Notes: generated from the letters alone by a model not told the origin. DNA of 64,000 bases from Hygrocybe punicea (GCA_963556145.1 OY744466.1:2728001-2792000), one strand, 5' to 3'. Positions 45,301 to 57,190 are shown, counted from the stretch's first letter. Numbers and translations are program-made.

Positions 45301-47070
45301 AAAGCACTCAAGCATTTATTTAAACAAAGACATGAATTACACCGTCTTGTTATACTGGGTCCAACTGGAACATCAGCAGCATTACTGGGTGGCTCAACTT
45401 ACCACTCATTCCTAGGCATTCGTATGAATAATGATACCAGTAATCAAAGTGTAACAATTGCTCAAGTGAGAGCAAGGCTAGAGGGAATTGATTATATTTT
45501 CATAGATGAAGTATCTATGTTGGCATGCCATGAATTATACAAAATCAGCTCACAACTTGCCAAAGCTCTGAATGTATTTGATGTGCCATTTGGAGGCATT
45601 AATATTATTTTTGCAGGAGATTTTGCACAACTGCCACCTGTTGGAGGTGCATCTTTGTATAGTGGTTCAGTAGGAACACAAATAGATTCTGGCCTGAAAC
45701 CACATTATCAAGAAGCAGCTATTGGCAAAGCACTCTGGCATCAGATCACAACAGTTGTCATTTTGAGAGAAAATATGCGTCAAAAGACACAAACACCTGA
45801 TGATGCATCATTGCGAACAACTTTAGTGAACATGCGATATGGTGCATGCACCCCTGAAGACATCAGATTTCTGAGAAAGAGAATTGCTGGCCAACGCTCA
45901 GATCAGCCAAATGTTGCTGCAAAAAACTTCAGAAATGTTGCTATCATCTGTGGGGTGCACTCTCAAAAAGACAGAATCAACCAGCTTGGATGTGAGCGTT
46001 TTGCAGAGGATACAAATCAAAAGTTGACCCACTTCTACTCTATGGACAAATGGGGCAAAGAAAGTGATCCAGCTAATAAAACCAAATGGGGGAAATCCAA
46101 AGCAGCATCTAAGACAATTCACAAATCAAATCAGATTGATTTTGATGAACAACTTGAGATTTGGAAACTCAACCATGGAGCAACTGAACACTTTCCTGGG
46201 AAGCTCCCATTGTGTCTTGGCATGCCTGTGATGATCCAAAACAATGATGCAACTGAATTATGCATCACCAAAGGCCAGGAAGGCATTGTTGTTGGCTGGC
46301 AATCAATCAAAGGTCCTCATGATAAACATGTTCTTGACACACTCTTTGTGAAATTGGATAATCCACCTCAATTGGTTCAAATACCTGGTCTACCAGATAA
46401 TGTTGTTCCTATTGTGAAGAGCACAAAAACAATTCACTGTCTATTTCCAAGTGACCTAAAAGAATCTGTTGAAAGACAACAAGTATGGGTGCTGCCCAAC
46501 TTTGCTATGACAGCTCATGCATCTCAGGGAAAAACCCGCCCTTACAATGTTGTACATTTAAACAGCTGTTTTTCACACATGTCATATTACACAGCTCTGT
46601 CTAGAAGTGCAAGTGCAGCAGGCACCATCATTATCCAAGGTTTTGACCCTAATGTTATTACAAGAGGTTGCAGTGGCTATCTCAGACAAGAATTCAGAGA
46701 ACAAGAAATATTAGATGATATCACAAGGCTTAGATATGAAGGACAACTACCTGATCACTTAACTGGGCAACTCCGCAATACATTGATTCGTCAATATCAA
46801 TTATGGAAAGGCACTGATTATGTTCCTGCCAAAGTAGATGCTGCATTAAGATGGTCTGCCAGAGATCCACTACCTATACTTCCTGTGGTTGTTGATAGTA
46901 TGTGGCAAATCATTGGAAAATCTAATAATACAAAGAACCGGCAAAGTATACTTCAACAAGCCAATCTTGGTTTTGTGGCTGCAAAAGGAAGCTTACCAGT
47001 AAAGCAAAATTTAAAACGTACTTATGATGAACATGATGAGACACCACTTTTGAGTAGAAAAAGAGAATAA
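39349..47070 (+). pseudogene. HEL-B Rep-PIF1 helicase
   Basis: One frame with two internal stops, TGA at 44458-44460 and TAG at 45247-45249, both shared with HEL-A. The first block (39349-44460) holds 26-residue repeats, a cysteine region with DUF6570-like pattern, the Rep domain with HUH motif (LHMHMLLW, 42916-42939) and two-tyrosine motif YVTDYVTK (from 43537), then an acidic linker. The last block (45271-47070) is the helicase: GGMGGTGKS, FIDEVSML, FAGDFAQLPP, AHASQGKTRPY. The protein would nick and unwind the element for rolling-circle transposition. The true start is unclear: the frame begins TTG, and an ATG inside or after the repeats is possible. The stops may be decay or suppressed; HEL-C lacks both. 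Confidence 0.85.
39405..40235 (+). repeat. 78-bp tandem repeat at the start of the HEL-B frame
   Basis: Counterpart of 23870-24680. Units share HPDTPQD/RPDAPQD and RTQIS.Y translations. One unit is shortened near 39676 without breaking frame. Confidence 0.8.
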
Positions 47071-47903
47071 TAACTCATGAAGGCAGTAGCACTATTCTTA
47101 CTCCTCGTGGCTTACATTGGGATGACAACAACTGGAGTTGTGCATATGATTCACTCTTTGTTATTTTGTACAATATATGGGCAGAACATCCTGCAAGTTG
47201 GACAACAAGATTTCAGTCAATTGGAAACATTTATCTGTCAACACTTGCACATGGGTTTAATATGATGGCATCACAATTGAACTTTGAAAATGTAAGAAAT
47301 GCAGTGAGAATGAAACTCCATGCCAAGAATCCAGAACAATTTCCCATGGGTGCTACTGGCATCAGTGTTGCTACACTATGTATGGAAATGCTGAAACCAC
47401 AAGATTGTATTGCATCTTAACAGCTCATTTGTTCTCACTGTGACTATGAAGGTCCAGAAAAAGATGACAAACTTACCTATGTATTGCATGCTGATCCATC
47501 TGTTTCTGGTTCAACATCTGATTGGGTGCAAACCATTGTATATCATGTTAGAAATAAATGTCCACAATGTAATGTTTCAATGATGCGTGTCATATACTAT
47601 ACAAAAACACCTGATTTGCTGGTATTAGAATATCCCAACATAAACATGATTACCAGCCATCAAATAACTGTAAATGTAAATGAAAAGTCAGTAAATTTGT
47701 ATCTAAGAGGTATTGTATATGCTGGAGGATATCACTTTACATCTCGATTCATATCAGAAGATGGAACAATTTGGTATCATGATGGAATGACAATGGGAGC
47801 AACATGTAAGCGAGATGGCCACATTGGTATGATGTTGGATGATGATTTCAAAAGATATGAAAATAAAATTCTTGTGCTAGCAGTTTATGCACGAAACCAG
47901 TAA
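47071..47903 (+). pseudogene. HEL-B USP-like domain, frameshifted
   Basis: Compared with HEL-A (31560-31530), one base is missing just before 47070, so the domain is out of frame with the helicase. A TCA-to-TAA change lies at 47418. The protease-like parts are recognisable: WSCAYDS coding near 47138, zinc-pair region near 47430-47580, and an intact C-terminal piece (47484-47903) with LVLEYPNINM and YHFTSRFISEDGT...WYHDGM, ending NQ-stop. Confidence 0.75.
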
Positions 47904-48435
47904 TTTAATATAATTGAGAACTATTGGGTGGGAAAGTGGGACATTCAAATTTTTCACCAGTGGAAATTCATATCGGACATCAAAATTAAAGGAAATCTTC
48001 TGGGTGGGAAAGTGGGCCATTAAATATTCCTAAGGAATGTTATAAATAGATTACATGATGTCAAACACTTAATTTCTTATTGTTACTTATTGCCCAAGCA
48101 CTGGTAAGTAATGGTAACAGTGGTAGTGGTAAATGCCAGGATAAACTGTTGTATAACTGACATTCAGTCCACTACAATGTTGGTTGACTATTGATATACA
48201 AGTATAGCAGGAACAAGTGTAAATAAGATTGCCCAAGAGATTTGTAGTCTCTTGATCAAAGGTCCCAACTGCAGACAAATAGTACATTGTCATTAACAGA
48301 ACAGATCATCCTTGTTATAAATTACACAAACAAATTATTGCAGATTATGTAGAATAAATAATGTACATTAAATGATTGAATAGAACCCAGAAGAACTCGT
48401 TCATGCCATGCTTGCGATGGCCCACTTCCCCAAGT
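47904..48435 (+). repeat. HEL-B 3' non-coding end and terminus
   Basis: Contains two GGTGGGAAAGTGGG motifs (about 47928 and 48004), AAGAACTCGT (48391-48400), the hairpin GCCAT/GCTTGCG/ATGGC and the terminal CACTTCCCCAAGT. The internal TGGGAAAGTGGGCCAT is the reverse complement of the end with one mismatch. Confidence 0.75.
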
Positions 48436-49345
48436 GGAAATTGGCAGCACCCTCATGCTCCGCAACCAATGCCAGCTACACTGGCCCGAAGTTGCCACAG
48501 ACGCCCTCTCAATATTCTGGTACAAACTCTATGCCCACGAACTCCGTTCCCAACCAGACGGTCAACGCATCCTCCTCTTGTACCAGGCCCGGGCCCGCCG
48601 GGAATGGCATGCCGCGCTTGAGCGGAAGGATGCCGGCTTCAACATCGGCCTCATCGACGAAGATCTCCTCGCCAAGATCACTCGCAAAGCCTTTTACTTG
48701 GACCACAAAGCAACCCTTCATGAGGTCAGTCCTTTTCTTTTGCACCTCGCACCGCACCGCTTCGCACCTGCACCGCACCACACCACTCCCTGCACCATTC
48801 CGCACCTGCACCGCACCCTACCCATGCACCACTTCCCTGCTTCACGCTTCGCTTCACACCCGCTTCGCACCTTGCTGACCCCTCCCCTCCCAGACGAGAT
48901 CACGGCCCCGCTCCCCACTCCCCAGAGGCAGCCGAAACAGCGCTGCCCACGGTAGGAACCGCCGCTCTCGCTCCAGGTCACCACCCAAGTTCCGCCAATG
49001 GTCCCCCTGCTTCCGGTCCCACCCTCCCAAGAAAAACCTAACCTCCCAGCAGGTTTTTCAAGGGGGTGCACCTGACCTGGGGCCTTCGGTCTGCACCCTC
49101 TGCCTCGGCCGCTTCCATCATGACACAGCCTGCTGCAGGGCCACTGTCCTGTGGGACCATTCTCAATCCCACTCCCACCAAAACGACCTGGGCCGCCTCG
49201 TCAACCCCTCTGGCTTGGTCCTCTGCTCCGACTGGCAACTTCCCCGCAGCTGCCACAGCACCTCCCATGCCGATCGCCACGAATGCTCCGGCTGCGGCAG
49301 CAAGTCTCATGGGGCCCAGAGCTGCCCTCGCGGCCAGAAAAACTA
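48436..49345 (+). pseudogene. DIRS-like Gag, 3' part, with zinc knuckles
   Basis: It continues the frame of 35268-35854 after HEL-B. EIGSTLMLRNQ, FWYKLYAHELR, LLYQARARREWH and GFNIGLIDEDLL are followed by a probable intron (48724-48892, GTCAGT...CTCCCAG) filled with CGCACC/TTCGCACC repeats. The last exon has two zinc-finger-like blocks, CTLCLGRFHHDTAC near 49089 and CSGCGSKSHGAQSC near 49286, and ends at TAA near 49345. The product would package RNA. Intron limits are approximate. Confidence 0.6.
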
Positions 49346-49359
49346 AACCAAAAACCCCA

Positions 49360-51074
49360 TACATCGCCAGCGCTTGGCTTCGCCTCCTCACAGAGGCAAA
49401 CCTGCTACACAGATACCCCAGCCTCCCCAGCCTCATTCATTCCAGTTTCGACACCGGTATCCCCCCCATCCTCAGCACCTTCGCCCCCGCCAACAGCCCC
49501 ACCATCACTCTGCATTCCGCCGAATTTGCAGCCATCATCGCCAAGGAATATACCCGAGAACGACACTTCGGCCCCTTCACCCGCGCTGAAGTCGAGGATC
49601 TCATTGGCCCTTTCCAGAGCTCCCCGCTCTCCCTCACCCCAAAGCCAGGCAACAAAGAGTCCTATCGGATGGTACAAAACCTCTCCTTCCCCTCGAAACC
49701 CTCCAGCAACAGATCTTCAATCAACTTGGCAATCGACTCCAACCTATACCCATGCACCTGGGGCACATTCTCGACAATCTGCCTCCTCATCAGCCGCCTC
49801 CCTCCTGGCTCGCAGGGGGCAGTCCGGGATGTTGCGGAAGCACACCGGACCGTCCCAATCTTGCCCGCCCAATGGCCCGGCCTCGTTCTCCGCCTTCCTG
49901 GCCCAGACACCTTCAACATCAACACCTGCAGCTGCTTTGGTCTCTCCTCCTCCTCAGGAAACCACGGCAAACTGGGCGACGCAGGCACAGACCTCATGCG
50001 GGCACGCAGGATCAGCCCCCTCTCAAAATGGAGTGATGACCACATATTCTTCCGCATCCGCCTCGAACACATTGCCCAATACAATGCCCGCTGCTCGGGC
50101 TGGAATGCAGCTATCATGCAAAACGGGGGCCGAATACACTCTGGCGGCCGTTACTGGTACCACGGTGACACAATGCCCGATGACTCCCCCGAAGAGTTTG
50201 ACGAGGATGCCTCTCTCCCCATCCAAGACCTCTCGGGTTCCTCCCCTCGTCCTACCTCCAACGCGGCCTTCTCATATTGCATGGCAGACATCGATGCCCT
50301 CCATCCAAGGATATCCCCTTTTGCTCACAGGTTCCTTTCATCGGCTTCACCTGGGACCTGGAGCTTCGGACGGTTGCCATTCCTCCCAAAAAGAAAGAGA
50401 AGTACCTGGCCGCAATCGCTCAGTGGGAGACGGCACCCACCCACGTCCTCAACGACGTTCAAAAACTCTTCGGCAAGCTTCTCCATGCCAGCCTTGTCAT
50501 TCCAGTGGGACGCGCTTACCTCTCCAGACTGGAGGCTATGCTGGGGATCTTCCACGATAATCCTTTCAAACCACGCACCCCCCCCCGTGGCACTGCAGAA
50601 GATCTTTGCTGGTGGAGACACCTCCTATCCAAACCCGACGTCTCACGCCCAATCCCCACCCCCGTTCCTGTTACTCTGATGCAAGCTCCGGTTTCGGCAT
50701 TGCAGTCACAATTGGGCTGCTCTGGCGTGCCTGGCGCCTCCTCCCAGGATGGCAGCGTGACAACAGGGACATCGGCTGGGCAGAAGCAGTCAGGTTCGAA
50801 TTCTTGGTCCACTATGCTATCGCCCGCTATCCTCCAGGCTCTCACCTCAAGGTCTTTGGGGACAACAACGGAGTCATCCAGGGCTGGTGGAGAGGCCGGA
50901 GCCGCAACTCCCAGATCAACGACGTCTTCAAAAGGATCCACACCCTCACGGCCCCCTCCTCCTACGTCATCCACACAAGATTCGTTCCCAGCGAACACAA
51001 CCCAGCCGACGGCCCATCTAGAGGCATATACCCCCTCTCTCCCTCCTACTTCCCCCCATCGAAATACCTGCTGA
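49360..51074 (+). pseudogene. DIRS-like reverse transcriptase / RNase H
   Basis: The RT frame overlaps the end of gag and is best read from about 49360: EFAAIIAKEYTRERHFGPF, the fingers block SYRMVQNLSFP, VRDVAEAHRTVPI (palm) and catalytic SDDHIFF near 50033-50050. The frame shifts near 50300 into VPFIGFTWDLELRTVAIP (thumb side) and again near 50650 into the RNase H part. These shifts could be introns or indels; I could not settle which. Domain order fits DIRS/Ngaro-type retroelements. Confidence 0.7.
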
Positions 51075-51546
51075 CCTCTCCCACTTCATCGTCAACTTCG
51101 ACTCCCGTGTTCCAGGATCTGAGCCCTGCTCTCCTGTCCACCCTGCTCCAGCACTCCCCAAGACAAAACCGCATCGGGATGCCACTGCCCCCCCCGACTG
51201 CCACATCCCCTTCACTCTCGAACAGCAGGCGACGGACTGGAGCAACAGCGGGTAGGCCAGCAAAGGCCCCGGCATGGAACTCCCCCCTGCCTTCCCAAGG
51301 TCCCCACCCCCACGCCCCCACTCCCTACCACGAGGGCCTAACACCCTCTCCGTCCCTCCTCCGCCCCCACTGCCTTGCTCGGGACCGCCTCCGGATCTGG
51401 CGCCCCCTGCAGGCTCGCTCCATCCTAGATGAACAAGGGATCCCAACAAACCTGGCGCCAGAGGATCTCACGCGCATCGCGGATGTACTTGAACACACCT
51501 GGGCGGAGAACACTCGAGAGACCTATGGTACCGGTCTCCTCCTCTT
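50650..51546 (+). pseudogene. DIRS-like RNase H and start of tyrosine recombinase, truncated
   Basis: RNase H-like motifs: CYSDASSGFGIAVTIG (first Asp) and VFGDNNGVIQGWWRGRSRN (later Asp), ending SEHNPADGPSRG. A Pro/Ser-rich linker follows. The region LAPEDLTRIADVLEHTW, ENTRETYGTGLLLF (near 51450-51544) is the N-terminal SAM-like DNA-binding part of a tyrosine recombinase. After 51546 the sequence is unrelated, so the catalytic part is lost here. Confidence 0.7.
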
Positions 51547-51723
51547 TACTGACCCACAGGGTTATCCTTACTATGACCTACTTGTTGTCTCCAGGTCAAC
51601 AATAGTAACAATCATATAAATATAACATCCAATGATTTACAGATTATGTCATATGTTTTGTATAAAAAAAAAGGAAAAAAGCACTCGTTCATGCCATGCG
51701 TAGCACTGGCCCACTAAACAAGT
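51547..51723 (+). repeat. 3' end fragment of a second-family Helentron-like element
   Basis: AT-rich sequence ending CTCGTTCATGCCATGCG, GTAGCACTGGCCCAC and TAAACAAGT at 51723. The hairpin and CAAGT end match HEL-C (57688). It truncates the recombinase. Confidence 0.6.
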
Positions 51724-52014
51724 CATCTAAGGGACAAGCGTGGTATCATGATGGCATGATTACTGGCAACACATGCATTTCAGATGGAAAATTGTCAGAT
51801 TTGTTGGATGTTCACATCAAAAAGTGCAGAGATAAAAACTTGGTATTGGCAGTGTATGCTCAGAATCTATAAGTCATGATATGTATATTGGTCTTGGTTA
51901 GATGGGTGGGTGGTGGGACATTACTTTGAATGAAGTGAAGAAAAGATTTGAATGAACACAAAATGATAAAAGAACTCGTTCATGCCATGCGAAGCACTGG
52001 CCCACTAAACAAGT
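51724..52014 (+). pseudogene. USP-like domain tail and 3' end of a further second-family copy
   Basis: From about 51738 the frame reads WYHDGMITGNTC and LVLAVYAQNL-stop (51870-51872), closest to HEL-C's C terminus. A non-coding tail and the hairpin end at 52014 (CACTAAACAAGT) follow. It lies head-to-tail after the previous end. Confidence 0.65.
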
Positions 52015-52185
52015 CAGTATATTCTGAGAAAATCAGCCTGAACCATGTCAGTTGGGCCAGGATATATCCTGGGAAATCAGCCTAGACCATGTCAGTTGGC
52101 CTAAGATATATCTCAGCCTAATTCAGCTATCCCCAAGTGAGTTGGGCAATCTCATTTTCAGGCATCCCAAGTGAGTTGGTAATAT
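52015..52185 (+). repeat. Short dispersed repeat R, right copy
   Basis: Longer copy of 764-874 in opposite orientation. It has two tandem variants of GGATATATCCTGGG / CATGTCAGTTGGCC of about 50 bp, and two variants of CCCAAGTGAGTTGG. Not recognised. Confidence 0.6.
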
Positions 52186-52272
52186 CTTGCTGAATCTGGT
52201 GGCAACGACAACATAAGTCCTTCGACTCGAGTCCTACAAGTTAGTACAACAGAGAATCACCAATCCATGGTG

Positions 52273-53560
52273 CTAGAACAACAGGAGGCCTTCAAGGCAA
52301 TAAATAGGCGAGGATTGTTTAGGGGTATAGGAAGGGGAGAGTAATGGAAACCTAAGAGGCCACTTCCCACAATGCCTAAACCACCTGAAGACATCACCAG
52401 GGGTGCTCCTGTAGAGCGCTTCAAGCAAAACACACATAACTTCCATCAATGGTAGCTCTGTCATCGCAAGGCGGGCATAATCACCATTTCTACGGAGGCG
52501 GTACTTCATGGCTGAAAAGGTAAGCTCAATTGGGTTGTAATCAGGTGAGTATGGCGGCAAAAATTCATATCACATGCCACTAAAGCAAACAGCAGATGAG
52601 CTTCGAGAGTCCAGCTATATTGGCAGAGCATACATACCGTGATGTGATGAGATCAAGTGTCTCAGGGTCCTTGTGAATTCGGCAGTTGCCCATAACGATG
52701 ACAGAATTGGGTTCCAGAAAGGGGGCCATTTGATCCAACAAGTGAGATATAAAGCTACGGAATAGTAAAGAATCGAATGAGCCTTCAACTATGTCACAAT
52801 GGATGATGCCTTCATTGAGAGACAGCGCCGGCAACACAGAGTAGCTTCGATCATATGGAGTGATCAATAACTGCCATGACTGTTCATTGTGATGAACAGA
52901 CTCACTGTCGCCTGCGGCAGAAGAACGCTTTACAAGTCACGGGTTTGCCGCGGAGGGCCCAAGCTCTCCCTCGGTATGTTGTTCGGCGGTCGACCGCACT
53001 CTCGTCAACAAAAATGAGCTGATTAGCATCATAGGTGCCGATGTGTGCACCAAAGTCAGCTCTGAGTTCTGCGCTTCGTTCGATCGCCTCGCATGTCAAC
53101 TGAAAGGCAAGTGTTGGGACATATACCCAGTTGATGGCAGGTACGCACCTTCTTCATTGTGAAACCTCCCCTCCGTAAAGTCCGCCAGATTATAGTTAGT
53201 GACACCGACAATCCCTTTGCCTCCATGTCTAAGCGAATCTCATCCAAATAGAGATCAGGCTTGTCTGTCATTGTGGCCAGCAAATACTGCAGTCAACAAT
53301 TAGTTGAGATATATACAATAAGAATAACCAACAAACCTCAACATCCTGGTCACAGAGTGTCCGTTTGGGATTATGTGGGGCTCTTGAGGCAGCATTGGGG
53401 ACTGTCCCAGTTCGCTGGAAGTGCGCCATGATTTTTTCAACTGACCACTTGCTGATGTCCACATACATACAGATCTCATCGATTGACAGGTGCATAGATA
53501 GCCGTACAACAATCCACTGAATGGTTTCAGGGATTACTTTGCCTGGAGCCATCATTATCG
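52273..53560 (-). pseudogene. IS630/Tc1-mariner-like DDE transposase, broken
   Basis: The minus-strand frame starts near 53556 (MAPGKVIPETIQW) with a helix-turn-helix region. Introns at 53287-53336 and 53100-53148 join it to LDEIRLDMEAKGLSVS and then AIERSAELRADF. Catalytic core: first Asp in FVDESAVDRRTTY (~53015), second in SVIVMGNCRIHK (~52695), where Gly replaces the expected Asp, and third (Glu) in YSPDYNPIEL (~52545). A TGA near 52570 stands where the family has Arg before YEFLPPYS. It is therefore inactive by at least two changes. Confidence 0.75.
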
Positions 53561-53635
53561 TGTTGAACAAACAAGACTGTTGCAATGTTTGGTCAGAGAT
53601 TGGCAAGCTCTCATTTTTTCCCCAGCCATCACAAA

Positions 53636-55320
53636 TGATGGCAAGAGCAGCTGAGAAAGCACAACAACAGGCTGCAAGGGCCAAACGCCAGACTAATTCC
53701 AAAAAAGACAGTTTGTCCACTTCTTTTTTTACCACCACATTGATACCACCAGAATTTCAGGAGCAGAGGGCAGCAAGAAGCCAACAGCAGTCACAGCACC
53801 CACAGAATCTGTTGCACCTATTTCCACAACCAGTGGTACATCTGCAGTAACTATGAGGTCCAGCAGGGCCAAGGCACTTTTGCAACCGGTGTCAGCGACG
53901 AACACATCCGAGGATGAGGCTCCCTTACCTGCAAGGGCTATTTGACCTACCAGCCAAGTGATTAGGACACTTTTACAGGAAATCGGCTTTGAAGAAAGCC
54001 AGGATAACGATGATTCTGAATTTGGCCAGACCACAGTAGTCGAGGACTCCCAAGCCGAGTTAGCTAACTTAGCTAACAATGACGAGGGCGAGGAAGACTT
54101 CTATGAAGAGGTTGACGAGTCTGAAGGCGAAGAAAAGAGAGTCGCTGCAAAGAAACCTGCCCCAAAGGCAACCCAAAAGAAATCAGCTATGAAGAAGACC
54201 AAAAGCGCCTTGCAGACTGTCAACGATCCTAGCAGTGCCGAATCTTCAGACGAAGATGGTATGTTTTTACTGTTCCATGTGACACTGTTTGACCTTTTTC
54301 AACAGACTTTACATTCAACGTGGAAGCTCTCAGCCGTGAAAAGCAGATTCGCGATCACCTCACATTGTCTTCGTCTATAACACTCTATGACTTGCGTCAG
54401 AAGTTAACAAATGCCTTGAATGTGTATCCAGACTCCTTACACACACAGTACCGCTTCAGTAACGACCCAAAAGACACCATCCCATGTGATCTTACAACCC
54501 ACCGTCAGCTTACCACACTTATGCAACTCCTCCGTGAATGTTGTGTCCCCCGAAGGTGAGCAGATGGTCAGCGATCGGTCTGGAAGCCGAAGCAATTCAC
54601 ACTTCAATTATTCCACAAAGGTGACTCTCCATTTGGCCCTTCTGACGCCAAGGTATGGGTCTTTTTTTGCTTTCCAATGTAGTCTGCAGACCAGTGGATC
54701 AAATAAAGCTAAAGTAGTTCCCACAGAACAGGTGAAGGCGAACAATACCTTCCATGAAAAATGTAAGGCTGTCTGCCTTGCTCTCACCGAGCACTGGCAA
54801 TGTGATATACACAGTCTGCCAACCAAGCCTGCATTATGCTTCAAAAGCCTGATCACTGGTCGATGCCACCCTATCACTGAGAACAACATAAACCATTAGG
54901 CGACACTTCATGTATGTACTCTTGCTGCAGGCTGTTCTAACATACTAACCCTTACCCAGATCAGGATCCAGAGACATACCCGATCTGTGAGAAGCCGACT
55001 GAAGTGAACGTACTTGGAAATACTGCGCGAGGACTCCCTACCACTAAACCCCCCAGAAATCCAAATAAGCCAGTCAGATTCCCATACAGCTACTATCCGC
55101 CTCCTTCCGTGTCGCCAGCCATGTACTATGCTAGCATGGGCTTTCCTCAGATGTCTCTGGGATTCCCGGGAGTCGGCCAACTGCCAACACCCACACCAAC
55201 TGGTCTTGGCATGCCCCACATCCCAGATCTCTACCCCCCGAAGTCGGACGGCCAAACCCTGTGGGGACCGGTGCAGTTTTCTCAGTTTTGTCAGATTTTC
55301 AGGGAACAACACCACCAGTA
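53636..55320 (+). pseudogene. Uncharacterised Agaricomycete family gene (acidic N terminus, PB1-like middle, Cys/His region), with a nonsense codon
   Basis: The plus-strand gene begins near MMARAAEKAQQQAARA (53637). An acidic/basic segment (53958-54259) follows, then across a GTATGT...CAACAG intron (54260-54305) a segment FTFNVEALSREKQIRDHL...YDLRQKLTNAL of ubiquitin/PB1-like size. A Cys/His block HWQCDIHS...CFKS...CHPITENNINH (54798-54896) is cut by TAG (54897-54899) where Trp (TGG) would continue with ATLH. The C-terminal exon (54957-55318) is Pro/Tyr/Gly-rich. I recall this architecture from unnamed mushroom proteins but know no function. Exons are only partly resolved. Confidence 0.45.
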
Positions 55321-55479
55321 GAGTTCTTTGCGATTTGTTTCGTGCGGGGCATTGTTGAAAAGAATATCACTAAGTCTAAACTCAATGTGGTAAAAGGTTT
55401 ATATCAACGTGAAATCATTAGTATTGTACTGGCATTCCTTCCCCGTGAAAAGTCACAAGTGTAAAATATTTTTAGATAT

Positions 55480-56060
55480 AATAATTAATTCCATTTATAG
55501 GCATTTGCAAATGATATGAGCATACTATTATTACTGATGAAAAGACAATTTATAATAAAAGGACGACAAAGTATACCAAATTATTCTACACCATGTAAAT
55601 ATTTTTTAAACTGGCGACTTTGGGCCCCCCCCACAGCATATGCCGCTTGCCGCCATAACCCGTCATGGTGACCATTAATTTCCGTATCAAATGCCATGCC
55701 CCAAACTCTTGCTAATTTCAGTCGTTTGAAATGTGGGAAAGTCTGAGTAATCATTATTAAACGTGCTTGCTTTGCCCTTTCTTCAACGTTTCAACGTTCA
55801 ACCTTCACAAGATGTATATTCCTTAGACTCATTAGTTTCATGGTTTCCCTAGCTCACTACAAAATTTGATAACCCACGCCAGCTGGAGCACTGATGGTAA
55901 AGTGAAATGTTTTTTTTTTTGAACGGTGGGAAAGTATTACTAATCATTGTTTGACGCGTCGACGCGTTTTGCGGTTGTCACCGTTTAGCTCTTTAGTAAA
56001 GGTCAGTACTTGTACTTTTCTTGTAGCTTCATTATGGTCATTATTATTCCTAGTTGTGTA
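55480..56060. other. Intergenic stretch without recognised features
   Basis: AT-rich. A GTGGGAAAGT...TAATCATT motif occurs twice (about 55733 and 55925). I see no coding sequence. Confidence 0.5.
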
Positions 56061-56069
56061 GCCTGGAAG

Positions 56070-56370
56070 GATGGCCATCTGGGCCATGGAAGACGTGATT
56101 GTGCAGTCTGTGCACGATCCGCTTCCACCCTTCCAAAACCAACTGAGGGGATGGCCGACTGGGCCATGGAGGGCGTGGTCGTGCAGTCTGTGCATGGCCC
56201 TCCTCCAGTCCTGGACGTTATTCATGGCAGATGTCACAGAGGGTGGCTGTCTGGGCTGTGGGGGTTGTGATCATGCAGTCTGTGCACGGTTCACCTCCAC
56301 CCTCTCAAAATGTTTGAAGATTGGTTGAGGATATCACGGAGGGTGGTCATCAGGGCCACGGGAGTTGTAA
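56070..56370 (+). repeat. ~90-bp minisatellite
   Basis: Four diverged units, each containing GGGCCATGGA/GGGCTGTGGG, GTGCAGTCTGTGCA and a CTCCACCCT block. Function unknown. Confidence 0.7.
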
Positions 56371-56479
56371 CCCCTTCCACCCTTCACCTTTAGGGTAGAG
56401 CTTTAAATATTTTGAAATCATATAATATTTGTTGAAGTTGTGTATTTTTTCATTAAATAACATGTTGGCCCATCACGTG

Positions 56480-57190
56480 ACCTGTACAAAAGTTTTCTGC
56501 TGTTCAAGTCAGACCGCTATACGCCATGCAAACCCATTCTATGGTAAACAATATACCTCTCAGCTAGAGAGTCTGGATAGTCAGTTACTGAATCTAATCT
56601 GTCAGACTCAGGCCATCTCTGCTGATAATTCATTCAATTTTGAACAATTGTTGGGCAAAGCAGTACAATCAGAAATCAGCAACCAGGAGGATGACACAGA
56701 GGACTATCCATTCCAATCCATATGTCCGGTGGACCAACCCCATGCCCTTGCACCGTCTGACCACGATTCCAATGTGGATATCAGCTCCGATGAACATCAG
56801 GCTCCTGCATCGTCCACAACCACCCCTATTTCTCGTAAACCACTTCCAAAATCTGTAAAGGAACATCGGAAACAACAAAGTAAACAAAAATGCCAAATGA
56901 AATGACAGCAAGAACGGAGTAGTTGTTCCTTCGGCGATTATACGGTCCGTCCTTCCACTATGAAGAAACATATCAATGAGGTCAATAAAGTCACTGCCGA
57001 TCTTGACCTCGACATCAAAGCTGTACCAGTCTCAAAAATTGGATATACTGCGGTCAACTCAGAGGGGTATGGGAGGACCTTCACATTGGAGGAAATGGTG
57101 GGTTCCGACTCAGAATTCAAGTTTACCCTACTCCCTTGGGATGGAGTGTATGTCTCATCCCCATTACTGGTGATCAAAGCTCATTGTACT
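56480..57190 (+). pseudogene. Fragment of an uncharacterised fungal protein family
   Basis: Two plus-strand segments. 56480-56905 is Ser/Gln/Asp-rich and ends basic. 56960-57180 contains a pattern I have seen in mushroom hypothetical proteins: KKHINEVNKVTADLDL, YTAVNSEGYGRTFTLEE and FKFTLLPWDG. The expected C-terminal part is missing after about 57180. No known function. Confidence 0.35.

Larger units (their letters stand above)
35855..48435 (+). mobile_element. HEL-B: 12.6 kb Helentron-like element inserted in a DIRS-like gag
   Basis: It starts TACGAGTTCTT and ends CCCCAAGT. Deleting it joins codons GAC CAG AT to G GAA ATT GGC and restores one gag frame. The 10-bp ACGAGTTCTT at the 5' end is the reverse complement of 48391-48400, some 35 bp inside the 3' end and followed by a hairpin. 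That arrangement is typical of Helentrons rather than CTRR Helitrons. Order: leader, arrays, Rep-Hel-USP frame, 3' non-coding end. It is the most complete family member here, yet has several stops. Confidence 0.85.

Noticed and set aside
49151..50560. Second long frame (469 codons) over the DIRS-like RT
   Set aside because: It is a Pro/Ser-rich shadow frame without RT motifs. The frame at 49360 onward has the palm and catalytic SDDHIFF motif.
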